Of a stretch of 64,000 bases of DNA, positions 10,200 to 23,900 are shown one piece after another; positions within the stretch are counted from its first letter, which is position 1; each line of letters opens with the position of its first letter. This DNA comes from Agapetus fuscipes (taxonomy: Eukaryota > Arthropoda > Insecta > Trichoptera > Glossosomatidae), in assembly GCA_951799405.1 (NCBI GenBank), contig CATOGX010000043.1, positions 1 to 64,000 on the forward strand, given 5' to 3'. The translations under genes were made by a program, and so were the position numbers. The notes below the pieces were generated by a model. That model did not search any database. It saw only the letters and a list, made by a program, of their open reading frames with translations, and was not told the origin of the DNA.

Positions 10200-11796
10200 A
10201 TCTATTTTGTTGCTTACTTTGGGTGACATCAGAAAGCCGAAAGATGTTTTGAATGTTCGGAGTTGATTGCTGATTATTATTTTCAGCATCATCATAACAA
10301 ATGATTGTACTTAGATAATTGTAAAGTTGTCCAAGCCCTAGTTGAAGAAGTAAAGCTTACATTTGTAATGTTCTGTGTTTGTGGCAACACCTGCATCTTG
10401 CTGTACATGCCCTCCCTACAGCCCACTTCTCCAGCTTCTCTACTTTATGTAGACTTCCTGTGAGAATGTACAGAGTGTGCTCATCATGCAGCAGCTTTGC
10501 TTTAGGACAAAGTATAAAAGGGTCAAGTATAAAAATAAGTATGCAGCCTTCATTATCTACATATATGGTACACAGGATTTCTTTTATAGATTTTACACAG
10601 GATTTCTTTTATAGATTTAAATTTTACAATTATTAGTTAGGTTGATAAAAAAATATACATTCAAGCCAAATAGAAACAAAGGAAGCAATCTAGGGATTTT
10701 AAAAAAATGAGATAAATGTATGAAAACACAAAAATGTCTTTGTTTCCATGAATTTAAGTCTCTTTTTAAAATAAACTCCTGGATTGGCTCCATGGGTTCT
10801 TTATGACTCTTTTATGCATTTTGTTTTGTTTTGTTTTGCTTGCTTGTCTTTTTGAAAGCAAGAAACAACTTTAAGAATTCTTAGAAAAACCGGATACATT
10901 TCATCAGCATCAAGCAAGGAAGTTAAGTAACTTCTAGTTTTAATAATTCTCATCATTTTGATTCGAATCAAATGATGACATATCAGCTGATGAAATCATT
11001 GACACCAGGTGTAAACTTTGAGTCTTTTAGCGTAAATTTAAAATGTGAAGTATATCACATAATATTGATGAAATTACAATAATTGTTGTAACTAGTTTCT
11101 AAGATTAGAAGTATTCTTAAATAATAATATACTGTGCAGCTGTAAGTACATTGATTAATTAAATATCCAGCTTTACTCAACAAGTGCACCAACTTTTCAG
11201 CAAATTTATCTTAAAAAGGTTGTGCACAGCTGAAGTAAAGTCAACAGTAAAAGTAAAACTCATCTAAAGCAACAGGGACTCAAACCCACTGCTTTTCCTG
11301 GGGAAGTAGATGCTTCAACCATTGAGCTATTGACAGGATTAAATATAATAAAGAATTCATTTACTTAAAGGATATTTTTACAGATGACTTTGTTAATTGC
11401 AAAAATATTTGTTTTTAAAAATAAAACTGAGAAGGCGAGCAACAATCTGTTAGCTGAGTTCAACTAAAGGAATACAATATTCATATTGTCCATTTTACCA
11501 TTTCTATGCCTCATCCAACAATGATCTACCGCACATTTTGCGATTTTTTCTTAACATAGTTTGCTTATATCGTATTTCAATTGAAATTCCCATTTCAGCA
11601 TAGATCATTGTTAGACGGGGCCTTCATCTCCCCAGCCATAAACTCTACTTAATTATAAATACTGAAAACACGATTAACAAATACATTATCTCACAATAAT
11701 TGCGTGTATATGCAAGGTAATATTCTCCTATGGACGGCCCCACTCCCTCGCCTGCTTCCGCCCCCCGTAAGGATCGCTGCAGCTGTGTCTGTAGTG
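10200..11796. other. 3' flank of the exchanger gene, no gene recognised
   Basis: AT-rich DNA downstream of the stop codon; it should include the 3' UTR. 10690-10800 is a fold-back element ('gagataaatgtatgaaaac' with an inverted partner near 10770) related to 34668-34805. 11275-11335 resembles a tRNA-like SINE end ('ggactcaaacccact'). No clear polyadenylation signal could be assigned. Confidence 0.5.
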
Positions 11797-11980
11797 CTAG
11801 GGTTCTCCGTCCACGGAGGAGGAGGAGCTGGACAGCAGCGAGGTGCCCACAGTCTGCTGCCGCTTCACCTGCCCGCGAGGAGTTCCCTTGGAGACAGGAG
11901 TTCTCCTCGCCGACATCTTCTCACTCTCAGGAAGAGACTTGCTGAACTTCTCTTCCATGATGGCGTCTCTGGATAAGCCA
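11797..11980 (-). CDS. Nhe2: NHE visible exon 14: C terminus and stop
   Basis: 184 nt including the stop; residues 824-884. Reads [20 protein letters not shown], a basic [18 protein letters not shown] stretch, a poly-Ser run and a final VDGEP. The last four residues (DGEP) do not form a clear class I PDZ ligand. Acceptor TTCCAG at 11986-11981. I could not see a convincing AATAAA polyadenylation signal in the next few hundred bases on this strand, so the end of the 3' UTR is undefined. Confidence 0.86.
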
Positions 11981-14900
11981 CTGGAAGCAAACATTGAGCC
12001 ACTGTGAGATAATACTAATAACTAGGAAAAACTGGGACGTTCTTTACAGCTGTGTTCGTTTTGCAGGATACTTGGGCCACGGCACAGTGTCACCTTTACC
12101 ACAGTACATGGCACATCATATTTATTGCGGGATATTGTAATTTGTGTCTCTTTAATGATGAGTTGATAGTGATGAGAGTCCGGTCAATAGCTCATCATCA
12201 CTTCACCTCACACTGAAGAAGCCCATCGCAGACATGAACAAAGCGTCCGGAAGCTCCAGCTCCGGACAGTAGACCTCAGTAGACCACGGCAACAGATCCC
12301 AGAAAGCTACTCTCCAGCACACAGGCTCCATAGCAACCAATGCAACCTTATGTAGCACCCAGCAGACACATCACACATTATCTTGCTGCATTTTTTGACA
12401 GAAACTTTTTTTTCCAAGCAGTAGATAAGAAAATTTACATTCTTAAAAGTAATTGAATATAATTAAGTAAAGCTGTGAAAAGACATTACCAAAAAAATCA
12501 ATCACAAAATATAATAAAGTTACCCGGTGAGCTCCAGCATTGATCCTCTCCTGGTCTGCCCCCTGTTGGGGCCCTGCATGATGCTGGCCGGCCTGCTCGC
12601 CACTCCCAGAGGATCTGCATGACCCACTTCCTCCATCAGCAGCACGGAGGAAGGTCCCCCGATGCTGTAGCTGCGCCCCGTCAGCTGGGGCCTCCCCGGG
12701 CCTTGTCCCGGAGGGGGCGGCTCTCCCAGGCTGCCCTCAGAACCTGAGGGCCCGGCCGTGGCACCTGGCGGGCCTCCTGCAGAGCTAGAGCTCTCGCGCC
12801 GGAAGAGACCTATGATGGATTTGGCCTGCTTAGGCTTTGCTATGCCACCTGGTAGGGGACAGGGGGGGGAGGGGGGCAACAAACAAAATGCAAATAAGTG
12901 AAAAAATAATCGGTGCTTTTGAAAAATTGGACGACTAATCAGAGTGCAAGGCGGGTAGACAGATGTAGTACATGTTGGAGTACGAATCAAAGGAAAATCT
13001 ATAATTTTGGAAGTTTCCATGCACAGAAAGAGAGAGTGGAAAATAATATAATCTATCTACTGTACCTGAGCCAGTATTATATTTGAGTCGTGTAGAACCA
13101 CAGACAGTTTTCTACCTTTATTTTCAAAAAAAGAGATAAATTATATCGCACGCTTAATCATAAAGAGCAATAACTCAAAAAATAAGAATGTTGGGAAATC
13201 ACCTTTGAAGTTCAGACAACCAGTACAGCTTGTATGGGATGAAAAAGGCGACCGATGTTTTAACTCGGTCATATTCGTCCAAATTGAACGGCTGTCGCAT
13301 TCTACCTATTCTTCTCACATTGTTGTTGCGTTTTATTACAAAATCTCGATTTTCCCAATTTTTGAGTTATTGCTCTTTATGATTAAGTGTACGATATGTA
13401 AACATAGAGAATGCCTCTTTCTTTATCTTATTTTTGAAAACATCCTAGATTCCTACCTTTGGTCCAGGGCGACTCACATATTACTCAGCGTAAAGCACTT
13501 GAGCTTTCAAATTAAATGACATATGAAAGAAGTGTTTACGCCGTTTTACCTTAAAATGCTGGCTTTGTTTTTTGTGCAGAAATAAAAATATGGGAACAAT
13601 TTTGGAAAATATTTAACTTAGACAATGTTAAAAAATAGACTGCAATAAGTTTTATTGTACGCCCCAAGTAAAAATAAAATAAGGGGAAAAAAGTCAGAGT
13701 ATGTACACCCTGAGTCAAAATGTTGCCAGAGTGTAACCATAGACTGGGAAACCAATGGACAAAATTTTAATTTTATGTCTGATCACTGTTTTTTCAATTG
13801 ATTTTTGAGAAATTGCAGCACCTACTCTTTGTGGATTATTTTTTCAGCTTACTGTGTTATTCATTAGTGTGTGTTTAGTTGGAGCAGGTTCACAACGTAT
13901 AACGAGTTAACATTGCTGTCAAAATCAGTCAGTTTATTTTGATGGCGACATTCATAAGCCCTGTCACTAGGGAGTCTTGTCTGTGGTATTATTGTGTTGA
14001 TGTTAATAGCAGCCAAAATAAAATATTTTAATACTTTGTGAATAAAATAACATTGCGTGCTTCATTTAATAAAACATAATAAAATGTATTCAGAGCCCTA
14101 ATGATGTGAAGGCCATTCTCACGTTCCCACACTTGGCATGACATTCCTTTTTTGAAAATTTGAAAAAGGAACAATGGAAAACATTCAATTAGCAAAATTA
14201 CATGATTTATCTCACCAGCTCACACAAAAAGTGATGGTTGAGAATGAACTCAAAGAGTTCCCCCGATGACGGTTCGTCTAATATCCAAAAAGTGTAATTA
14301 ACCTTGAAATTTAATTATAATTTGAAAATATGTTGAACGACTGTAGCCCCAGTTTAAATTTGACCTTAACCGACCCATGAAGGTCACACAGGTCACTTGC
14401 TTGACCTTGAGCCTACCTAGGAAGGTGTTGGAGGGAGAGTTGTAGGCCAGGTATTCCTTGTTGGAGGCCCAGGAGGGGAACTCGCTCTGCTTGAGGGCCC
14501 CGGCGCCCTCGTCTCCTCGCTTCCAGGGCAGCATGGTCTCCGTGGCTGTGGGCGTGCTCACGCGCGCATGCTCGCCGGTCATGTACATGTGGTCTGCAAC
14601 GTCACGCCACATGTAATTACGCGAAGCAACTTAACCAGTATTATTGCTAGACAATCATGTTCAGTTCATCAAAGGGCCCTTGAGGTGTGCTATGCACGAA
14701 AACAGCGCTTTTCAAAATAAATCATCCAATTATGTACATACAATAGCTGGATACCAACACTTTCCTTTAAATAAATAAATCATTATTAGGAGTAATAAAT
14801 CATTATTAGGAAAGTACAAAAGAATGTGATGAGATGGTTTGGGCATGTGGAAAGAATGAATGATGATAGACTGACAAAGTATGTATACAAAGAAAGTGTG

Positions 14901-17900
14901 AAAGGAAAAAGAGGGAAGGGACGACCGAGAAAAGTATGGAGTGATCAGATTGTGGAGATTGTGAAAGAATGGGATATACAAAGTGAGCGTAAAAGATGAA
15001 AATGCATGAAAAAGGTGATGGATATAAAGGAATTGAAAGAGGTATGTCAGGATAGGAAAAAATGGAGGCAACTCTGCAGAGGCTCTGGCCACCCCTAGCG
15101 GAATGGCGACAAAGTTACAGTTACAGGATGATTTATTTGGTGAGCGCTGTTTTACAGTGAATTCCACCTCAAGAGCCCTCTGCAAGCTTGGTCGTTGCTA
15201 TGGAAAGGGGCAATGACACAAGCAAGACCCAATTGCTGTATGGCTGGATAGACTTTCGGTGATTGTTCTTTGGTAAGGCATATGTTTTTTTTAACCCAGC
15301 GAAGAGCATATTTTCAAAATTAAATGATTTTTTTTTGATCCACCGCATATCAAACCCACGACCAACACCAATGATATTGTAGTGCTAAGTTATGGGCTGC
15401 GACTTGAGCGCTGTCTTTGGGCTCCCATCGACCACGGCAACAGATTCCGCTAGACAGCCCTCAACTGCTCTACCAACTGATCTATAGACCAGAGGAACAA
15501 GGATCATTTATTTGGTTATGACAACTATCCTTAAGGTCCTCCAGTGGCGTGACTATCATACAAGCTAAAAAGCTAAGCATGCCTACCCTCAGAAATGCAA
15601 ATAATGAATATTTTTGAGTAGATTACAGACATTTAAAGTCATTCGTCTTTTTAAATTTCCCCCCATCAAAAGTAGTGCTGCTGCCATCTGTGTGTGGCAG
15701 TAGGTTATTATTATTAGGCATTGATGAAGTTAACTCTGTTACGCAACCGTTATTGAGAAATGTATCCCTGGCTTTGTTTAACGTATGAAAAAAGCTTGAT
15801 CTCTGTAAGCTTGTATGAATATAGTCGGTTAAGCTCTTTTGTCATTATAAATGAACACAATATTATTACAGATTGTGCTTGGGAGTACACATGATAATAA
15901 TATCACCATATGCTTAGCTTTTCGTCCATTCAATTTTACGATTCCAGACTGGAGCCATTTACAGTTGTATGAATGACCGATTGTATTTTGAATACACTGT
16001 CGCGTCAGGTGCGTTTTATTCGAATATCAGAATAATTGACTTATTCCTTGTTTGCGATCGAATCCACCTTTTTTGATAGTATATAAAATTAATTCCGGTG
16101 AAAATATTGTTGTGCCTTGTAAGGATCTTAAGTGTGTGAAGGTTTTTTTTGTTTCAATCCAAAATCTAAGTCTGAAGAAATTAAGAAGCACTGGGGAAAA
16201 GAAACATCGGGGTAAGATTTATTATTTGTAATTGCAACCTTAATTATCCAGCATGCGTATGGCAGAAACTGTAGGCACACCACTGAGGTCCTCTGTAAGC
16301 TCTGTTATCATTTCATGCATGGCACCAAATAACCAAGATCCAGCAACTGTCCAGAAGATAGAGTAGTGGAAATAATATCCTCCTTGGCAACCCAGAACTT
16401 GGTGGTACAAGGAGTTGGTGTAAAGCTGCCTCCTGAACTTGGGGAAAGGAAAGGCCCAAAGTGTTTTGCCGTCTTTTACCAGTGAGGGGGGTGGAGGGGT
16501 GTTGTATGATGTGCAGCTTAGATTAGATTACATGAAATGTAAGTTTACCATCTGATGACTTGGACAGCCGCGCCTCATCCTCCTCTATGATGTCGTCTTC
16601 AGGCACTGAAACACAAGGTGAGACATGTCACTTGGATGAAGGATTGTTCCTGATGCTCTTTTTAGTTTTACTTTATTGGTAATAATATAACAAGAGTCAT
16701 GCCCACATGATGTACAAGGTCATGCGGCTACAGATGAGATGAGACAAGTAATGCAAACCAAGGTCAGAAAAAGCAGATCAAAGACATTTAAAATTACATA
16801 AACAACATAAAGCTGATACTGTTGTCCCATCACTTCATTCAGAACCTACGTAGTCAAAAACATTAGATATTAATAGGCCTCCCTGTAAGACACAACTATG
16901 AATGGTCGTTGTGGAAAGCTCTACAGACTCTGGACTCATGAGGGGAGAAGCCGGAATGACTTAAGCATCTAGAGGACCTTATTGCACGAGGGGGCTTTGT
17001 CCTGGGAGTTGGGCAAGCACCTTAACTTCGAAGCCCTCTTCGCTAAAAATAGTCAACAAATGAATGCAGCTCAGAACTAGACTAACTTTAGTAATGAGAA
17101 GAAGTTATTGGGAAATAATCTAGGAAACCAGATGGAGTTGGTCTTCTGCACTGGAGCTGCCTTTAGTCAGGAATGACGTAATGTTGGATCATTTCCATCA
17201 AGTAGACAGCCAGTTGGTCTACGCCCATGAGGCCTAAGGACTTAGACCTTCCTGGTAGGTGTGTTAATTTCCCAACACTAATCTAATCTAATCTAATCTA
17301 AGTTGCAAGGATATGTTACATTGAAGATTCACATTACATGCATTCTCACAACCAGACACGTACAAGTTCGCGCTTGCACATGCCTCATGTGAACCTACAA
17401 CATAAAAATCAAATCTCAAATGGACATACACCCTGCAACTCTTGCCGTCCTTCCCTGAGACAGGGGTGACATTGGCAAAGTGAACCATTTTTACAGCATG
17501 GGTGGTCAGCCGCATACCAACCTATAAGTCAAGGAACACACACACACGACAAATTACATTTTATACACTGAGCTGCATTTACAGCTCCATCCTTTTAAAA
17601 GACCATTATTTCCTTGGTTATCACAAGAGCACATGCAGCAGACTCCAGGATAATAATAAATGCCTTGGATGGTGCCCGCTGGTGTTGACCTCTCAGACTT
17701 CCCAGGATGCAGTAAGCAGATGAAGTCCTGAGAGTAAGAGGACCATGGAGGGAAGCAGCACAAGACAAAGAGTCCTGGAGGATTATGGTGCGGCAGGCCC
17801 TGAGCCTTTTAGGTTTTTGAGCCACAGAAAGTATTACATACAAGGCTCTCACAACTTCTGGGACTTCACACTCTAATGTGGTCACACAACTGGAGAGTTC

Positions 17901-20900
17901 ATTCTTGTAGTGAAGTAAACAGAAGATCAATGATTCAGATGTTCAAGATGAAGTTCATCCTATTATAATAGTTAGCCCTGAAGGGTTGCTTTATGTCTCA
18001 AGGAGTCTCGTCATCAACATAAACATACATCTGGTTGAATTAATTAAAAATAAGATAAAACATTAAAGAGCAAATACAATTTAAGCTTATAAATAAGCAC
18101 AACTACCACATACTTTGAGTTTTCAATATAAACATTGGCATTATATATTTTTATCAAGAGTGGTGCATTGAAAATTGCCTCTGATTATCAAAACCAACAG
18201 ACAATAAATAAAAGTGCTCAGTATTGAGTATTGGTATTGTAGCTGCAGGCTGGCATGGCCAGTGGTTACACTTGAGCGCTGACTTCTGGAAACTTGTCCT
18301 GTACCATCGAAGCTGGAGCTTACAGACGTTTCATGTCTATGATGATGCTCATCAACATCATGCTGAAGAAGGCCATTGTAGATATAGTAGAAACGTACAG
18401 AAGCCTCAGCTTCGATAGACCTTAGAAACAGATCCCAGGAAATAATTCCCCGAGAATTATTGAGGAAATTTTTTAATTGAATATTCATTTGAAAAATACA
18501 CCACTGATGGACAAAGCTAAGGCCTGAGTGCACATGTGAGGCAAGTGTCAGAGAGCATTTTATATTTATTCCAACAGGCTGGAGCCTCTTACAACTTACA
18601 GCAACAGTCATTTCTGTCAGTTTTCTTTCTCTGCCCTTGATTACTTAACCGAAACATGAGTTCAATATGAAATAATGTTGACAGTTCATCCTTCATTAGT
18701 CGGAGGATGGGAGCATGTTTACTTTATCAGAGAATCAAATGTCAAGATGGCAGGACATCATCACTCAAAAAATTATCTGCCACCAAATATAACTCAAACA
18801 TAATTCACATTTTTCACAAAAAGGTGAAAATGAGATATTAGGGATAAGATGCCAACTTGGAAATCAACCCTGCTATGGTATTTTTTGCTCTGACAGCAGG
18901 ATGCTGATACTGTTCTTGCGGGTATTGACCATAGTCTGATGATTTGTCTTTTGCCAACGTTTTGCTAAAATCCGTGAGTAACTTCTTCAGAGCTTGATTA
19001 CTCAGTGATGTGATTTGTAACTTTGCTGTTCTTGCACAGCTCTTGCAGCAAGGAGGGCTTGGCTTGGATATTTGGCGTGACAAGTCTCCTATTTGTATCA
19101 ACTAAGAACCACATTTATGCAACTTCAGACCGTCTACTTTCCTATTATTTATTTTGTTTAATTCAACAGCTTCTCTCCTAAGATCCTGACAGCACATATA
19201 GCTGATGTTGTAAGGTGTGTAGAATTATAGTAAACACCAGAAACTGGCATTTATTTCTCACATACTTATTGACTTGCTTAAGTTTTTTGTACTCACAGGC
19301 CTTAAACATTAAAAGATATTAAAATATATAAAATATTATAGTACAAAGTAATCATGCCGTATCCTACTAACTTACCGTTTTAATACCTAAGTATGAGAAA
19401 TATAAATAAGTGCAGAGCTTTATAAGTTGTAAGTATAATACATAGATTGGTGAAGAGAGATAAGAACAAAGAAAAGATTGAGCAAATAAATAAATTTGAA
19501 GGCAAAGAAAAGTGAACGTGAAGCATTCCCATGGAGTTGTCGGCTAACTAACTATAGCTTAGAAGTGCTCAGATTCTGATAGAAGCAGTTGCTTCAGAAA
19601 TAGTTAGAGTTAAATTTAACTGCTAGAAAGGATCTCGATACTTTCATTATTTCTGATAGGTGAATAACAATCTAACCGTGGATGTTTTTTCATTTAGAAT
19701 TGAAAAAGATCTCACTTCACTTACAAGTAGGATAGATAATGGAATGGTTAATATTTGCATGTTGCTTGTTTATTTTCACAGGTAAGAAGTCGGCGTTAAC
19801 CCAACTGTGAAAGAGGTGGCCGCCATTTCAAAACTTCTCCACCCCAAGTGGTTCCACAGCAAGATGTCCATATGATTATTTTAATCATCATAATATAAAG
19901 TGAATTACCTGTGCAAGAGCAATGCACTTCCTCAATATATTGTTTTAATCTAATTTATTGAACGATTTCTCTTTAGCGCCGCTCTGTGAAAAATCACCTC
20001 AAGGGCGCTTTGCATTGTTCATTGTTTTTTTTGTAAAAAATACTTGATGGTAAAATAATGAGCAAATCTCTAATTAATGAGAAGCTCAGTATTGTGTTTA
20101 TTATGTAAGTAAATATGAGTAAGATGAGATTTGCCTTCATCAAATAACTGCACAACATGTGAGGAGCACTTGTAAGCCTCTACCCGCTAGGAACAGTGAA
20201 CAAGGAAGACAAGGTGTCGCCAGGCAGGTGGGTGTTAGTACCGAAGTTGTAGTTGGAGCGCTCCCTGCGCCACGGCAGAGACTTCTCCACGGCCGTGGGC
20301 AGCGCTTCCCCCGCGGGGGCGCGCGAGTACTGTTTCACCAGACGCGCCTTCAGCGGGTTAAAGCCCGGCAGGCTGGCTATCTGGTTTATGAGCGAGCTGG
20401 TGTTTTCTTTGTGCGAGGACGTGGGACTGATGTCTTCTATAATGCCTGGTGTCGCCGCACCAACACAAGCATACTCATAGAGATTGTACGGGATCCAATC
20501 CATGCCACACAAAAGGCAACAAATGTTATTATTCTAACAATTACAGATGTACGCGGATATTAATGAATTTAGATGGCAGCTAAAGCAGGGCGCTATTATG
20601 CCTATGCGGCCTTCAAACTCATAAAATCTATGAGAAATTTTAGCAATTCAGATAACATTGCATTGATCTATCAACAGTGACATTTTACAATATGGCCATG
20701 TTAGTTCTGAGATCCACCATGTTCAGTTTGATCCGTGTCGATCCCTACATAGTTCAATAGATTATAGTTCCTTGACTAATAGGTATGAGGCTGACCCTCA
20801 TGCTGTACAAATTAAGCTATTTTTGATTTCTTTAAACTTTGCCTTTTGCTTGCACAGATTGGATAACACTTGTAAGGGTTAGAAGAGATAAAAAGCATCC

Positions 20901-23900
20901 AAACATTGTAATAGTATTCTGTTTGTCACAAGCATAGAGTAAGTATATCATATCATATTATATTGTATAGATATGTGAAGTAATGGCAGGTAATGTGTGA
21001 GAGACACACAAAGTGGTGAGAGATGAAGAAGAACCAAGGTTAGTAGAGAAAACCATCTGGCTGATGTTACAACGCATGCAAAAATATTTGCAGAAAAGTA
21101 TATATATTCTCCAGTACAATTCCTGTATTCTTTTAAACTTAGCTTAACTTATTGTCATGGCATGCATACACCAACGATGCATAATTTACAGACATTGAAT
21201 AAGTTTAAAAAAAAAGAATTAAAAGAATTATGAAATATTTTTAAAAGCCTTCTTTATACCTCATTTTTGTGCAAATGTAAAACTCTTGGGACTACAATTT
21301 TAACCATTTCCCAAGAGTTCAAACAATTAAATTTTCAGAATCAATTTATTGACTAATAATTTAATTTTTTGCTAGTTTAATTTATTAATCGAATACTTAA
21401 TAGGTGGTTATTATTTTAGCTTTTAATGATGGCAGCATTGAAGTTTCAAGCTTATTTTCAAAATGGAGTCCATCAACTGTCATTTCCACACAAAATAAAT
21501 TTCAAAGTATTTTTGTAAATTTTAAATAAAGTAACAAAAAAATATGTGTTATCAAGGAATGAAGGCTTCTTTATTGCTGAAATATTTCATTGTCTTATAA
21601 ATAACTTTAAATGAACAATTATTTAAGTACTTAATACGTTTAATTTTTGCATGGCATACCTAACATGGATTTCTCTAATTTTTATAAGTTAGTTTATTTT
21701 TTAACTTAGCTACAAATTATCAAAATGGGTGCAGTTGATGAAATAACTTGAGTTAAGTGCACTGGTGTAAACAAAGGAAATAGACGTAAGGTGAGAAACC
21801 TTTGGTTTATTACAATTGGCTTTGAATTTTGAATAGTTATGGAAATTTGAATGCCAAATGAATTGGATGTAAAAATGAAATGTAAAAAAAATAACATTGA
21901 GGCCCTAACGTGAATTGACATAGACAATATTGTGTCTACAGCAAACAAACACTTTGTTATTGATTGCTAAGGATAGCAGTCCCATACAAGACTGACATTT
22001 GTTTGCCGAGAAAAAGTTCTAAATTAGAAAATGTTCAGACCCCACTGATGGTTAAGTGGGGACGTTATCACAACTAGAGATCGTTACTGTGAGCTGCCTG
22101 TCTTTACTGTGAGCTGCCTGTCTTTACTGTGAGCTGCCTGTCTTTACTGTGAGCTGCCTGTCTTTACTGTGAGCTGCCTGTCTTTACACGACGTTTATCC
22201 TTCAACATCATTTGATTGACACTGTCAGACTTCAGTATTGACTTCAATTTGTGGTGTTTGTTTGAAAAAAGGAAACCCCCACATCAAGTTAAGTGGTTTG
22301 CATAATGCTGACTCCCTTACCTGTGAAAAGGATAAATTTCCCTACATGCGACCTCTGCAGGGATCATGTGGCAAGAAGTTGCACTAGTGTGCAGCATAGT
22401 TGCTTTAGCCTTGGAGCAATGTCAAGCAAGATTAAGTCGCTGTAAGGATGGATGGATCTTTGTTCCCAGTTCCCCATGACTTAAATCAGCAGATCTGAAC
22501 CAGCTCACTTCTAACACTGAGTCTGAAGCATGAACCACTAGACCGCGACAGGTTATCTTAGAACATGAAGATTGTAATATTTTGAAGCATCCTCACGTCC
22601 AGAGTCTATTTCCCTTCCCTGCACCAGTGATTGAGAAGTGTTGGCATGTTTTACTTGTGAGTGCTCATTGCTTGTTAATCTGTAGGTATTGTTAGTAACA
22701 AATATATAAGTTGTGTTTTAGTGAATCTGTTTCTCTGATTTTTTTTCAGTAATATAACCATACTGGGTGTTAGAATCAAAACATTAATATGAGTTATCTC
22801 AGATTGTATCAACACAATAAAGAAATGTTGTTCCAGATTTAGCTTACATGACTTTAAACTAAACAATAAATTGCCTGCAGGATTCTCACACACTTGTTCC
22901 TTTCATTCAGTATAAAGTTACTAGTGTCTGTCTGCTAAAGTAACCCACTCAGAGACCACACTTAGGTTAGTGACTGTGTACTGAAGGAACGAGACAAGCG
23001 TCCTAGAGTAGTGCAGTATACACAGCTTACACTGAACACCGATGACAGCTAAAGGAGGGCGCTGTTGTGACTTGGGGCCTTCAACCTGCTAAAATCAATG
23101 TGTATTATTTTATTTAAAATAAAAATAAAAATTCTGAAACGTAGTTTTATTTTCACATGTCAAATGTCGGTGTTATGGCCGCGGGGATCAAGACAGATTA
23201 TTTGGAACCGGATAATGCTGGTTCGAATCCCGCGACGATAACTTCGACCCTGGTTCAACAGATGCCGTTGCATGCACACAAGCTTCTGCTTTCGCATGAA
23301 GACCACTGGCCAGGCAAAATAGGTTGGTGGATTGCATTCCTTTCCACAAATCTATTTAAAAAAAAAAAACAAAAAAACTACGTTTCAGATTTTTTTTTTT
23401 TTTAAATAAAATGAATTTTCACTGTGCGAATACACAAACCCTACAAAATCTAGTGTATTATTTTGTTTTTCTTCAACAAAATACTTTTGTTTTGATTTTT
23501 GATTTCTACCACATCCAGTTTAAGCCGTGTACACTTATACAGGTGTACTTATACAGTGGTGCACGGATGTTAATGAATGTGAGTGACAGCTGGGTGAAGG
23601 CGCTGCTGTGATAGTCAGAGCTACCAACTGATGAACTAATGGATATCATTCTGCTGTTCTTTAAGATTGCACTCCTTGCTCACCACACAGCCTCTTGATA
23701 GCACTTCTTGTAGCTTTCAGCACAGCCATCCTGCTTTTTCATCATCATATAGAATAATAACCACAAGCAAGACAAGCAGCTGTCTTCATTGTTAATTATA
23801 AAAAGTGAAGTCTCACAAAATGTTGCGAGAAATTAACATTACAATCTGTGTACCTACAGATGTGCACGGCTTTAAATGAATTTAGATGACAGCTAAAGCA

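Noticed and set aside
11640..11790. Polyadenylation signal of the exchanger
   Set aside because: No AATAAA or strong variant was seen on the minus strand close to the stop; I prefer not to assign one.
13205..13519. 104-codon open frame
   Set aside because: Inside MITE family G and its flank; the equivalent frame in copy 2 differs in reading, so not conserved.
18838..19101. Possible small gene on the minus strand (87 codons)
   Set aside because: Composition is protein-like but there is no motif, no splice site support that I can place, and no homology I recognise; kept only as a note.
23216..23240. tRNA gene at GGTTCGAATCCCGCG
   Set aside because: No convincing acceptor stem or anticodon arm and the same body recurs at 46700-46965; SINE family F instead.
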